Assembly: GCA_963668655.2 (NCBI GenBank)
Contig: CAXXPQ010000003.1
Span: 496,001-560,000 of the forward strand
DNA length: 64,000 bases
Reading direction: 5' to 3'
Source of the DNA: G963668655 sp963668655
GTDB lineage: Bacteria > Myxococcota_A > SURF-8
Numbering within the stretch: position 1 is the stretch's first letter; the number at the start of each line of letters is the position of its first letter. Below the pieces are notes generated by a model. That model was not told the DNA's origin. It did not search any database and worked only from the letters and a program-made list of their open reading frames with translations. A program made the position numbers and the translations under genes. Below, one piece after another: positions 34,323 through 43,600 of this stretch.

Positions 34323-35132
34323 ATGGATAAACGCCTGTTCGAGAAATTCCGGGACATCGCCTATTCCAGGGCGGGAATCGCGCTGAAGGACGGCAAGGAA
34401 ACCCTGGTTTCCGCCCGCGTCGCCAAACGGCTGCGCGTTTTGAAGATACCGGACGCCAAATCCTATCTGAATTTCCTGGAATCCGACGAAAGCGGCGAGG
34501 AACTGATCCATTTTCTCGACGCCATCTCCACCAACTTCACCAGTTTCTTCCGGGAAAAGGATCACTTCGACTTCATGAACCAGCAACTTCGCGAGTGGTT
34601 CAAGCAGGGACAGAACCGCCTTCGCATCTGGTCGGCCGCCGCTTCCAGCGGTGAAGAGCCCTATACCATCATCATGAGCGTCCTGGAAGCCATGGAAGGC
34701 CGCAAGGTGGATTTCAAGCTTCTGGGAACCGACATCTCCACCCGCATCCTCGCCAGAGCCATGGCGGGAGAATATGAGGAAAAGACCGTCGAGCCGGTCG
34801 GCAAGCCGCTGCGCCTTCGATACTTCGATAAACAGGGCCGCGGCGGCGATGAAGGCATGAAATACAAAGTCAAGGCCTTCATGAAAAATTACGTCGTCTT
34901 CAAGCGCCTCAATCTCGCGAAACCTCCATTTCCCATGCAGGGCCCTCTCGATTTCGTATTCTGCCGAAACGTCATGATCTATTTCGACAATACCGTCCGA
35001 CAGGCATTGGTCGGCGAAATCGAACGCCTGTTGCGTCCGGGCGGCTTTCTTTTCGTTGGCCACACGGAAACGCTCACCGGAATCAAGGCCGATTTCAAAT
35101 CGATTCGCCCTTCGATCTATCAGCGATTGTGA
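34323..35132 (+). CDS. cheR: Chemoreceptor glutamate methyltransferase CheR
   Basis: SAM-dependent methylation of receptor glutamates. The 269 residues begin with the helical CheR N domain (DAISTNFTSFFREKDHF, a family signature) and continue with the methyltransferase fold: IWSAAASSGEEPYT binds SAM, followed by LLGTDISTRIL, FVFCRNVMIYFD and LLRPGGFLFVGHTETL. No C-terminal pentapeptide-binding extension is seen. It follows cheA by 24 bases with GGGAG upstream. Confidence 0.97.
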   Translation: MDKRLFEKFRDIAYSRAGIALKDGKETLVSARVAKRLRVLKIPDAKSYLNFLESDESGEELIHFLDAISTNFTSFFREKDHFDFMNQQLREWFKQGQNRLRIWSAAASSGEEPYTIIMSVLEAMEGRKVDFKLLGTDISTRILARAMAGEYEEKTVEPVGKPLRLRYFDKQGRGGDEGMKYKVKAFMKNYVVFKRLNLAKPPFPMQGPLDFVFCRNVMIYFDNTVRQALVGEIERLLRPGGFLFVGHTETLTGIKADFKSIRPSIYQRL

Positions 35133-35219
35133 ACGGGCGCCGGAAAGGCATCGGACAATGGAAGCGCACGAAATGACTTCGAAAATAAAATACTTTGGTG
35201 ATGTACAAGAGGATTCGCC

Positions 35220-35699
35220 ATGAGATTGCTCACCGTCGATATCGCGGACCTGAAGGTCAGCAACGATCCGGAAACCGCATTGATTACCTATGCGCTCGGA
35301 TCGTGCATTTCCGTCATCGTCTACGATCCGAAAAAGAAGGTCGGGGGAATGATCCATTACATGCTTCCCCTATCCAGTACGAATCCGGAAAAGGCGAAAA
35401 AGAATCCGGCCATGTTCGCGGATACCGGCATCCCCGTTCTTTTCGAGAAAATGTATGAACTGGGGTGCGATAAAAAGGATTTGATCGTCAAGGCGGCCGG
35501 AGGAGGCAAGCTCTACGAGGATCACGGAACTTTCGATATCGGCAAGAGAAACTATACGGTATTGCGAAAAATGTTCTGGAAAAACAACATCATGATCGCC
35601 GCGGAAGATGTCGGCGGAGCCAAGTCCAGAACCGCCAAACTCCAGATCGGAACCGGTATCGTTACGGTGAAATCCCAGGGAGTGGAGGTGGAATTATGA
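35220..35699 (+). CDS. cheD: Chemoreceptor deamidase CheD, catalytic residues intact
   Basis: Deamidates Gln to Glu (and may hydrolyse esters) on chemoreceptors. The 159 residues show YALGSCISVIVYD with nucleophile Cys29 and GGMIHYMLP with His46, the two invariant catalytic residues. AAGAGG precedes the ATG. The TGA overlaps the ATG of the HDOD gene, so translation is coupled. It is the functional one of two CheD-type genes in this operon. Confidence 0.95.
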   Translation: MRLLTVDIADLKVSNDPETALITYALGSCISVIVYDPKKKVGGMIHYMLPLSSTNPEKAKKNPAMFADTGIPVLFEKMYELGCDKKDLIVKAAGGGKLYEDHGTFDIGKRNYTVLRKMFWKNNIMIAAEDVGGAKSRTAKLQIGTGIVTVKSQGVEVEL

Positions 35700-36562
35700 T
35701 CCGGCGCGAGGACATTGTCCAGAAAATCAATTCGCTGCCCACCTTCAACGACGTTGTCTCGAAAATCTCCCGACTTCTGCACGATAAAGAAGCCGGCATC
35801 AAAGACTTCGAACGTGCGGTCAAGCCGGATCCCGCCTTGACCACCAACCTTCTGCGAATCGCGAATTCCTCTTATTTCGGACTGACGCGCACCGTCACGA
35901 GCATCGGGCAGGCCGTCAATCTGCTGGGAGCCGAGCGCATTCACGAAATCGCCACGAGCGTTTCCTATTCCCTGATTATCCCGAAAGTGATTCCAGGTTA
36001 CGGCATCGATTCCAAGGCGTTCTGGCAGCACAGCGTCGCCGTGGCCGTCTTCGCGGAACAGATGGCCATCGACCTGGGTATCGGAAACAAGGACTTGCTG
36101 TTCACGGCCGGGCTGCTTCACGATATCGGAAAACTGGTGATCGGCTCCTTCCTTTCGCTGGAAGTGGATGAAATCATGCAGGCGCTTCGTGAAAACAAAA
36201 GCACCTTCATCCAGGCGGAAAGGGACTCCCTGGGCGTGGATCACACGGAAATCGGAATGGAAATGGCCGAGAAGTGGAACCTCCCGGAATCCATCGGCCT
36301 GGCCGTTCGATGGCATCACGATCCGGATTCCGCCGACGCCGGCGACGACCAGCCGGTCGTGGACCTGATCCATTCGGCCAATTCCCTGGCGCACATGATG
36401 GGATACGGCGCGGATATCGGAGAACTGTCCCGAAGCATTCACAACGGCCCGACGAAACGGCTCGGCTTCAAGGTGCAGCAACTGGAAGCCATCGTCGGGA
36501 GAACCATGGAAGAAATCCTCGAAATGACAAACCAATTGGGCAATTCCGGAGAATCGAAATGA
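35696..36562 (+). CDS. HDOD-domain signalling protein
   Basis: A 288-residue HDOD protein. The domain spans about residues 10-215: SLPTFNDVVSKISRLL, ANSSYFGLTRTVTSIGQAV, TAGLLHDIGKLVIGSF and LAVRWHHDP. The HD metal residues are partly kept (LLHDIGK), but HDOD domains generally lack hydrolase activity and act in signalling. The remaining C-terminal part is helical. It overlaps cheD at its start and cheY at its end by ATGA junctions, so the three are made together, which argues for a role in this pathway. Confidence 0.93.
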   Translation: MIRREDIVQKINSLPTFNDVVSKISRLLHDKEAGIKDFERAVKPDPALTTNLLRIANSSYFGLTRTVTSIGQAVNLLGAERIHEIATSVSYSLIIPKVIPGYGIDSKAFWQHSVAVAVFAEQMAIDLGIGNKDLLFTAGLLHDIGKLVIGSFLSLEVDEIMQALRENKSTFIQAERDSLGVDHTEIGMEMAEKWNLPESIGLAVRWHHDPDSADAGDDQPVVDLIHSANSLAHMMGYGADIGELSRSIHNGPTKRLGFKVQQLEAIVGRTMEEILEMTNQLGNSGESK

Positions 36563-36933
36563 GTTACAATATCCTGATCGTGGATGATTCGGACATCATT
36601 CGTTCCGTCATCAAGAAATCGCTGCTCATGTCCGGCCTGGAAGTGGGAAACATTTTCGAGGCGGCCAACGGCAAGGAAGCCCTCCAGAAACTCGCGGATG
36701 AATGGGTGGATATCGTCTTTTCCGACATCAACATGCCGGAAATGAACGGGCTGGAGTTGATCGAGAAGATGTCCGCCGACCAGCTTCTGGAGAAAACGCC
36801 CGTCGTCGTCATTTCCACGGAAAGAAGCCAGGCCCGTATCGATCGGCTGACGGAACTCGGAATCCGTTCGTACATCAAGAAGCCTTTCCGACCCGAGGAT
36901 CTTCGGGACGCCGTGAAAACCATATTGAACTGA
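36559..36933 (+). CDS. cheY: CheY-type single-domain response regulator
   Basis: A 124-residue receiver with all key residues: the acidic pair in LIVDDSD, the phosphorylated Asp in IVFSDINMPEMNG, Ser/Thr in VVVISTE and Lys in YIKKPF. It is presumably phosphorylated by the CheA of the operon and relays to a motor or other output. GGAGA precedes the ATG, which overlaps the HDOD stop. In contrast to the first gene of the operon, nothing is degenerate here. Confidence 0.95.
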   Translation: MSYNILIVDDSDIIRSVIKKSLLMSGLEVGNIFEAANGKEALQKLADEWVDIVFSDINMPEMNGLELIEKMSADQLLEKTPVVVISTERSQARIDRLTELGIRSYIKKPFRPEDLRDAVKTILN

Positions 36934-36952
36934 TATCTCATCGGAGAAAGCC

Positions 36953-37411
36953 ATGAGCAATCTAAACAGGGAAACATTGGCGGAAGTCGCTTCCGGAACG
37001 CTGGAGGAAGCCGCCTTCATCTTCACCGAACCGGGCGAGCCGACACCCGACTGGGATACGGAAACGGCCATCGTCAAGATCTCCTTCGAAGGCACCGAGC
37101 GCGGGACGCTTTGGCTGGTCTCCTCCGCCCGATTCGCCGTGGAACTCGCGGCGAACCTGCTGGGGCTGGAACCCGACGATCCGGACGCCATCGAGAGAGG
37201 AACCGGGGCGCTGGGCGAAATGCTCAACATGATCTGCGGCGCTCTGATGGAAGCCGCCTTCGGCACCGGCGTCATCTGTAACCTGGGCATCCCGACACCG
37301 ACTCCGCTTTCCCAGGAGGAATTGAACGCCAAACTGGAAAGCGCGGAACACGCCATCAGTATGATGACGGACGAGGATCACCGTCTCGATATGATCCTGG
37401 ATATTCACTGA
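36953..37411 (+). CDS. CheX/CheC-like CheY-phosphate phosphatase
   Basis: A 152-residue protein of the CheC/CheX/FliY phosphatase group. The active-site helix motif ExxN is visible as GEMLNMICGALM (Glu and Asn three apart). Only one such motif is present, as in CheX, which has one active helix per protomer, while CheC has two. VKISFEGTERGTLWLVSS is the paired strand ahead of it. It lies between cheY and the second cheD; CheC partners CheD in other bacteria, so a complex with either CheD is plausible. GGAGAAAG precedes the ATG. Confidence 0.82.
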   Translation: MSNLNRETLAEVASGTLEEAAFIFTEPGEPTPDWDTETAIVKISFEGTERGTLWLVSSARFAVELAANLLGLEPDDPDAIERGTGALGEMLNMICGALMEAAFGTGVICNLGIPTPTPLSQEELNAKLESAEHAISMMTDEDHRLDMILDIH

Positions 37412-37424
37412 AGGTGAAAGGGTC

Positions 37425-38009
37425 ATGCGGCACGATGATCCGGCGGACGGAAACTTCCAGGTCTTGCGGAAAACGAAGGACGCTCCTTCGGGAAAAATAA
37501 CGCTGGGGCCTGGCAACGTCCTGATTCCTTCCGAAAATCTGGCCATCATGGTCGTGGTGGCCTCTTCGGTCGCCGTCACGGTATACGACGTAAAGCAGCA
37601 AAAAGGCGGCCTCTGCCACTTCATCCACGCCATCCCCCCGGAAAGCGAAAAACCCACCGCGATGTACGGTTTTCCGGCCTGCGTGGCGCTGCTGAACAGT
37701 TTCCTGACCAGCGGCTCCAAACCGAAGGATCTGCACGTGGGAATCTACGGCGGAGCCATCCCGGACTGGGCGAACGCCAAGCAGCGCGAGATCTCGCGCC
37801 ACAACGTCGCCATCGTCCACGACGTGCTGAAACGCAAAGGCATCAAACCCTTCGACGAAGATACGGGCGGACATCGCGGGCGGAAAATCATGTTTTCCAC
37901 CGGAACGAACGATATCGCCATTGTAAGAACCGAAAACGTCCGCAAATCCGACTGGTTTCCGGACGTGCCAGCCAATGGAGCGATTCATGGTGAACGTACT
38001 GATCGTTGA
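37425..38009 (+). CDS. Second CheD-like protein with the catalytic Cys replaced by Ser
   Basis: A 194-residue CheD homologue. LGPGNVLIPSENLAIMVVVA and VTVYDVKQQKGGLCHFIH align with the CheD fold without gaps, and His65 is kept. The nucleophile position holds Ser48 (VVVASSVAV against YALGSCISV in the operon's other CheD). It probably cannot deamidate by the usual thiol mechanism and may bind CheX or receptors instead. The C-terminal part (KIMFSTGTNDIAIVRTENV) ends with an extra tail. The gene overlaps the start of cheB by 23 bases. Confidence 0.8.
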   Translation: MRHDDPADGNFQVLRKTKDAPSGKITLGPGNVLIPSENLAIMVVVASSVAVTVYDVKQQKGGLCHFIHAIPPESEKPTAMYGFPACVALLNSFLTSGSKPKDLHVGIYGGAIPDWANAKQREISRHNVAIVHDVLKRKGIKPFDEDTGGHRGRKIMFSTGTNDIAIVRTENVRKSDWFPDVPANGAIHGERTDR

Positions 38010-39024
38010 CGATTCGGCCCTGGTCCGCCAGATCTTTCAACAGGAGCTTTCGAAGGATCCGGAAATCACCGTGGTGGGAGCCGCGCCGGATCCCTACGTC
38101 GCCCGGGACATGGTGGTCAAGTTGCGGCCGGACGTGGTGACGCTGGACATCGAAATGCCCCGCATGGACGGCATCACCTTCCTTCGGAAACTGATGAAAT
38201 ACTATCCGCTGCCCGTCATCATCGTCTCTTCGCTCACCGCCTCCGGAAGCGAACTGGCCATGGAAGCCATGCAGGTGGGCGCGGTGGAGGTTCTCTGCAA
38301 GCCGGGAGCCGCTTATACCGTCGGCGACATGTCCATGGAACTGATCGACAAGGTGAAGGCCGCCGCCTCCGTGGACATCAAGAAAAAGGCGCAACTGGCC
38401 AATCTGGTCCAGACCGCTCCCAAGAGCCTGAAGGCCCTGGCGAAAACGACCAACCAGATCCTCGCCATCGGATCCTCCACGGGAGGCACGGTGGCGCTGG
38501 AGGCGATTCTGAAACGCATGCCCGCCAACTCTCCCGGCACGGTCATCACCCAGCACATGCCCCAACACTTCACCAAAACCTTCGCGGACCGCCTGAACAC
38601 CGTTTCGCAGATGTCCATCAAGGAAGCCGAGGACGGCGATTCCGTCTCCCCGGGCACGGCGCTCATCGCCCCCGGAAACACCCACCTTCTGCTTCGCCGC
38701 TCCGGCGCGCGTTACTTCGTCAACGTCAAAATGGGACCGCTGGTCAACCGCCACCGCCCTTCCGTGGATGTCATGTTCCGATCGGTTTCCCAGACGGCCG
38801 GAAAAAACGCCATCGGCGTCATCCTGACCGGGATGGGCGGGGACGGAGCCAAAGGGCTTCTGGAGATGAAAAACACCGGCGCGGAGACCATCGCCCAGGA
38901 CGAGGCCAGTTGCGTGGTCTTCGGAATGCCCAAGGTGGCCATCGATCTCGGCGCCGCCGACCACGTCGTCTCACTCAACAAAATTCCGAACGAAATCATG
39001 CGGATTCTGGAATCCCGAGCCTGA
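37987..39024 (+). CDS. cheB: Chemoreceptor methylesterase/glutaminase CheB
   Basis: A 345-residue CheB: receiver domain (LIVDDSALVRQIF, TLDIEMPRMDG with the phospho-Asp, and a loop where LCKPG carries the Lys), linker, and C-terminal esterase domain with IGSSTGGTVAL (catalytic Ser), ITQHMPQHF (His) and LTGMGGDGAKGL (Asp). It removes methyl groups added by CheR. ATG at 37987 is chosen because GGAG lies 6 bases upstream; an ATG four codons earlier lacks such a site. It is the last gene of the operon. Confidence 0.96.
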   Translation: MVNVLIVDDSALVRQIFQQELSKDPEITVVGAAPDPYVARDMVVKLRPDVVTLDIEMPRMDGITFLRKLMKYYPLPVIIVSSLTASGSELAMEAMQVGAVEVLCKPGAAYTVGDMSMELIDKVKAAASVDIKKKAQLANLVQTAPKSLKALAKTTNQILAIGSSTGGTVALEAILKRMPANSPGTVITQHMPQHFTKTFADRLNTVSQMSIKEAEDGDSVSPGTALIAPGNTHLLLRRSGARYFVNVKMGPLVNRHRPSVDVMFRSVSQTAGKNAIGVILTGMGGDGAKGLLEMKNTGAETIAQDEASCVVFGMPKVAIDLGAADHVVSLNKIPNEIMRILESRA

Positions 39025-39152
39025 CCGACCGATTTCGCACTCCATCCAATCGGAATTCTTCTATGTACCAGAATGGAAGATTCCCTTTTTCTCTCCTGTT
39101 TTCATCATCTTACGCCCCATTCATACCAAATCGACAGGTTGAGTCAAAAAAA

Positions 39153-39172
39153 CGGATATTCGCGATAATCCG
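39153..39172. promoter_or_regulatory. Near-palindrome upstream of the sigma-54 promoter, candidate activator site
   Basis: CGGATATTCGCGATAATCCG matches its reverse complement at 16 of 20 positions. It is centred about 80 bases before the expected transcription start, the usual range for an enhancer-binding protein site. Confidence 0.45.
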
Positions 39173-39217
39173 AGCTATCTCGCTGATTTCTCTAGGTTAC
39201 CCATCCCATTGCCATAT

Positions 39218-39233
39218 TGGCACGTTTGTTGCT
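39218..39233 (+). promoter_or_regulatory. Sigma-54 (-24/-12) promoter
   Basis: TGGCACGTTTGTTGCT has the consensus TGGCACG element and TTGCT element with GG and GC ten bases apart. The start would be near 39244, about 17 bases before the ATG at 39261. Only intergenic sequence surrounds it. Confidence 0.85.
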
Positions 39234-39260
39234 TAGTAAGCGGCACGAAGGAGCTGAGAA

Positions 39261-39452
39261 ATGAAAAACCAGACGTATGAAAACCCAAGGAACGATGGGA
39301 TCGCATTTTTGAACCCGAAAACGGGAACGGAATATTACATGCATCCGGAAACCCTGGAACGGGCCTTCCTGATCGGCCTGGAGAATTCCGCAAAGAATCC
39401 GGATTCCTGGGTGATCTTCAGAATGAAGATGCGCGATGCGATCGAGATATGA
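39261..39452 (+). CDS. Small conserved-looking protein downstream of the sigma-54 promoter
   Basis: A 63-residue soluble protein, not recognised. AAGGAG lies 9 bases before the ATG, and the promoter is immediately upstream, so expression is likely. The sequence is mixed and protein-like: FLNPKTGTEYYMHPETLERA then a probable helix AFLIGLENSAKN and an amphipathic end IFRMKMRDAIEI. No Cys, no signal peptide, no membrane helix. It precedes the RND efflux genes by 76 bases with no terminator in between. It could be a regulator or accessory of that operon; this is inference from position. Confidence 0.7.
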   Translation: MKNQTYENPRNDGIAFLNPKTGTEYYMHPETLERAFLIGLENSAKNPDSWVIFRMKMRDAIEI

Positions 39453-39528
39453 GCGAACGGAACGGGACGGCAAACGCCCCGGCGACAAGCACGATAGGAC
39501 GAATTCAAACGAACCAGCGAGTGGAAAC

Positions 39529-40635
39529 ATGAAACCAAACACGAAATCGACAGCCATTTCATCGACTTCAATCCTTCACGCGATGGCCGAAGGAGCCCGC
39601 GCCCTTTTCCTGCTGGTCCTTCTGGGGTTTCCGCTGTCCGGATGCTCCAGCCCGGCCCAATCGGAAGAAGCCCCCGCCGTGGAGAAGAAGGAGGCTCCGG
39701 CCACCAACGTCCGGACCCTGATCGTGACACCCCGCTCCATGACCGAGCACATTACGCTCAGCGGGGGGACCATCGCCGACAAAGACGTGACCCACGCGGC
39801 GGAAAAAGCCGGAAAAATCGAATACCTGGCCGTGGACTACGGCGACCGGGTGAAAAAGGGGCAGCTTTTGGCTCGCATCGATACGGCCATGGCCAAGGCC
39901 CAGCGGGATCAAGCCAAGGCCAGCTATGAACTGGCCGAAAAGACCCTGCTTCGTCTTCAGAAACTGCGGACGGACGATCTCATCAGCCAGCAGCAACTGG
40001 ACGAGGCCGAAACCCGGAAAATCAGCGCCAAAGCCGCCCTGGACATCGCGGAGGTGAACCTGGATCAAAGCCAGGTGTACAGCACCGTAGACGGCTTCGT
40101 CGCCCGCCGCTACGTCGAGAGAGGCGAATATGTCGGCCCGGGCCAGGCCATCGTCCAGATCGTGGATTTCAAGACCATCGTGATTACGGCCGATCTTCCC
40201 GAAAACCAGGTGCCGCTGGTCAAGCGCGGGCAGCCGGTCACCGTGCGCATCGACGCGCTCGGCGAGGAGTTTCAGGGAAATATTTACGTGGTCATGCCGG
40301 CGGCTCATCCGGTAAGCCGGACCTTCGAAATCCGCATCAAGGTGCCCAATCCGGATTACAAAATCCTGGTGGGCATGGCGGCGAGGGTTTCCATCGCTTC
40401 CCAGGTCCACGAAAACGCCATCGTGGTTCCCCAGGACGCCGTGATCGAGGAAAAGCACCGCCGCACGGTGTTCGTAGCCAAGGATGGAATCGCCGAGCAA
40501 CGCACCGTGGAACTCGGGCCCACGGAAAACAACCGGGTTCTGCTGCTTTCCGGCGTGGCCCCCGGAGACGCCCTGATCGTGGAGGGACACCGGGATATCT
40601 TCGCCGGCCAGCCCATCCGCGTCATTTCACAGTAA
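39529..40635 (+). CDS. RND efflux periplasmic adaptor lipoprotein (MFP/HlyD family)
   Basis: A 368-residue adaptor that links an RND pump to TolC. Signal peptide with lipobox PLSGC, then acidic linker, beta-barrel/lipoyl half (VDYGDRVKKGQLLARIDTAM), a coiled hairpin (AQRDQAKASYELAEKTLLRL ... ISQQQLDEAETRK), the second lipoyl half (VYSTVDGFVARRYVERGEYV) and the C-terminal barrel and membrane-proximal domains (VPQDAVIEEKHRRTVFV). ATG at 39529 is assumed; no strong ribosome site is present (GAGTGGAAAC) and a frame continues upstream without one. Confidence 0.92.
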   Translation: MKPNTKSTAISSTSILHAMAEGARALFLLVLLGFPLSGCSSPAQSEEAPAVEKKEAPATNVRTLIVTPRSMTEHITLSGGTIADKDVTHAAEKAGKIEYLAVDYGDRVKKGQLLARIDTAMAKAQRDQAKASYELAEKTLLRLQKLRTDDLISQQQLDEAETRKISAKAALDIAEVNLDQSQVYSTVDGFVARRYVERGEYVGPGQAIVQIVDFKTIVITADLPENQVPLVKRGQPVTVRIDALGEEFQGNIYVVMPAAHPVSRTFEIRIKVPNPDYKILVGMAARVSIASQVHENAIVVPQDAVIEEKHRRTVFVAKDGIAEQRTVELGPTENNRVLLLSGVAPGDALIVEGHRDIFAGQPIRVISQ

Positions 40636-40687
40636 TCATGAAAAACGCATTCATTCCGGGATCTTTCCGGATTCTTCGAGGTAGACC

Positions 40688-43600
40688 ATGAAAATCACCG
40701 CCGCGGCCCTGACCCATCGAACGACGGTATACGTCCTGATCGCCATCCTTGTTCTGCTTGGCGTCAATTCCTATCGGATTCTTCCGCTCGAATCCGCGCC
40801 CGACGTTCCCATCCCCATCATCCTCGTTTCGGTTCTGTATCCGGGCGTGGCCCCGGCGGACATGGAGACGCTGGTCACCGACGTCCTGGAGCGGGAACTG
40901 AAGGAATTGCGGGACGTTAAGGAAATCACGTCCAGCAGTTCGGAATCGATCTCCACCGTTCAGATCGAGTTCGAAACCGAAGTGGACATGGACGACGCCT
41001 ACCAGAAAGTGCGGGACAAGGTCAGCCAGGCCAAGCCGGACCTGCCCCCCGAGGCCGAGGAGCCCGTTCTGACGGAAATCAACGTCAGCGAGTTTCCCAT
41101 CATGCTCATCAACATTTTCGGGGACGCCAGCCTGATCGAACTGAAAAACATCGCCGAAGATTTGGAAGAGTCCATCGAACAGATCAAGGGCGTGCTGAAC
41201 GTGGACGTGACCGGGGGACTGGAACGCGAGATTCAGGTCTACGTGGATCCCAACCGCATGCAGTATTACACCGTGGGGCTTGGAAACATCATCGGCCGCA
41301 TTCAGGAGGAACACCGCACGGTTCCCGGCGGGAACATCGACGTGGGCGATTCCAAATACATGGTGCGCGTTCCCGGCGAATACAAGAACGTCAAACTCAT
41401 GGAAGACATCGTGCTGAAGGCTCCCAACGGCAACCCCATCCGCCTGAAGGACATCGGCCGGGTGGAGGACGGCTTCAAGGAACGCGAGACGATTTCCAGG
41501 ATGAACGGCAAGGAATGCGTCACGCTGCGGGTTCAGAAACGCGCGGGCGAGAACATCGTGGAGATCGCCGATGAAATCAAGGAATTGATGAAGCAGACGG
41601 AACCCCGCCTTCCGGCCGGCGTGGAGTATCGCATCCGGCAGGACGAATCCAAGTACGTCCGGGACATGGTGAAGGATCTGGAAAACAACATCATCACGGG
41701 CCTTCTGCTCGTCCTGCTGGTGCTCTTCGGCGCCCTGGGCATCCGCAATTCGTTTTTCGTGGCCATCGCCATTCCCCTGTCCATGCTGATTACCTTCACC
41801 GTTCTGCGCATGCTGGGCATCACGCTGAACTTCGTGGTGCTGTTCTCCCTTATTCTGGCCTTGGGCATGCTGGTGGACAACTCCATCGTCGTGGTGGAAA
41901 ACATCTTCCGGCACGCGGCGGAAGGAGCCGACCGGGAAACGGCCGCGCTCACGGCGACGAACGAAGTCGCGTGGGCCATCATCGCCTCCACGGCGACCAC
42001 GGTGGCCGCCTTCGCCCCCCTGCTTTTCTGGCCCGGGATCATGGGCGATTTCATGCAGTATCTTCCAAAAACGGTGATTTTCGCCCTACTGGCCTCGCTT
42101 TTCGTGGCCCTGGTCATCAATCCCGTCATCGCGTCCGGATTCCTGAAAAAGAAGACGCAGAAAATGTTCGACGACTCGGGAGAATCCGCCGGCGGCCTGC
42201 TGCTGAAATACCAGCGCCTGTTGGAATGGTGCGTCGATCATTCCGGCTGGGTCAGCCTGGCGGCGTTTATCTTGCTGGTCGTAAGCGTCATGCTCTACGG
42301 CGCGCTCGGCGCGGGCGTGGAGTTCTTCCCCGAGACCACGCCGGACCGCGCCGTGGTGCACGTCAAGGCGCCCCAGGGCACCACGGTGGAGAAAACCAAC
42401 GAGTTGACCCTGCGCATCGAAAAGGAAGTAATCGACGAGGACAACACCCAGGATCTCGTCTTCAACGTGGGATTCGGCGGAGGCATGATGAGTTCGGGCG
42501 GCAGCGGCAACTCGCACCTGGCCACGTCCAACATCGAGTTCAAGGACCGTCACGAGCGCACGCATTCCACCTGGGACACCATCGAGAGCATTCGGAAAAA
42601 ACTGGCCGGGCTCTCCGGCGGCGAATTCCGGGTGGAAACGGAAAAGCACGGCCCGCCCACCGGCGATCCGGTGGCCATCGAGATCAGCGGCCCGAACTAC
42701 GACATCCTCAACCGCTACGCCACGATGGTCAAGAAACTGATCGAGCCGGTTCCGGGCGTGGTGGACATCAAGGATGACTACGACCCCGGCAAGCCGGAGA
42801 TCAAGGTGGAGGTGGACCGGGAAAAGGCCATGCTCCGCAAGGTCAACACCACCATGATCGCCAACGCCATCCGCACGGCCGTCAACGGAACGGAAGCGTC
42901 CGTCCTTCGCGAAGGCGAGGACGAATACGACATTGTCGTCCGTTACGAAAAGCAGTTCCGTTCCGATATCGAGGACGTGCTGAACATCATCGTCATGGGC
43001 GAGGACGATTACCAGATTCCGCTTCGCGACGTAGCCCGGGTTTACACCACAGGCGGCCTCAGCAGCGTCAAGCACATCGACCAGAAACGGACCATCAAGG
43101 TCAGTTCGGATGTCATGGGGCGCAGTTCGTCCGAGGTGCTGATCGACGTGCAGAAACTGGTGCGGGATCACATCGAAATGCCTCCCGGATACTTCCTGAA
43201 GTTCAGCGGAGAAAGCGAGGAACAGGAAGAAGCCGCCGCCTTCCTCAGCGAGGCCTTCATCCTGACCATTCTAGTCATGGCGCTGATCCTCATCACCCAG
43301 TTCAACTCCATCGCACGGCCGCTCATCATTCTCGCCTCGGTGGTGATGTCCATGCAGGGCGTGCTCATCGGCCTGGCGTTGACGCAGAATAAATTCGGCA
43401 TCATCATGACGGGCATGGGCATCATATCCCTTGCAGGCGTCGTCGTAAACAACGCCATCGTGCTCATCGACTACATCAATCAACTGCGCGACCGCGGCCA
43501 CGAACTGAAGGATGCGCTGGTCCGGGCGGGTCTGGTGCGCTTCCGTCCCGTGCTGCTGACGGCCATCACCACGGTGCTGGGCATGGCTCCCATGGCGCTG

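Noticed and set aside
33066..35357. 763-residue leftward open frame opposite cheA and cheR
   Set aside because: Antisense to two fully conserved genes, no family motifs, no ribosome site.
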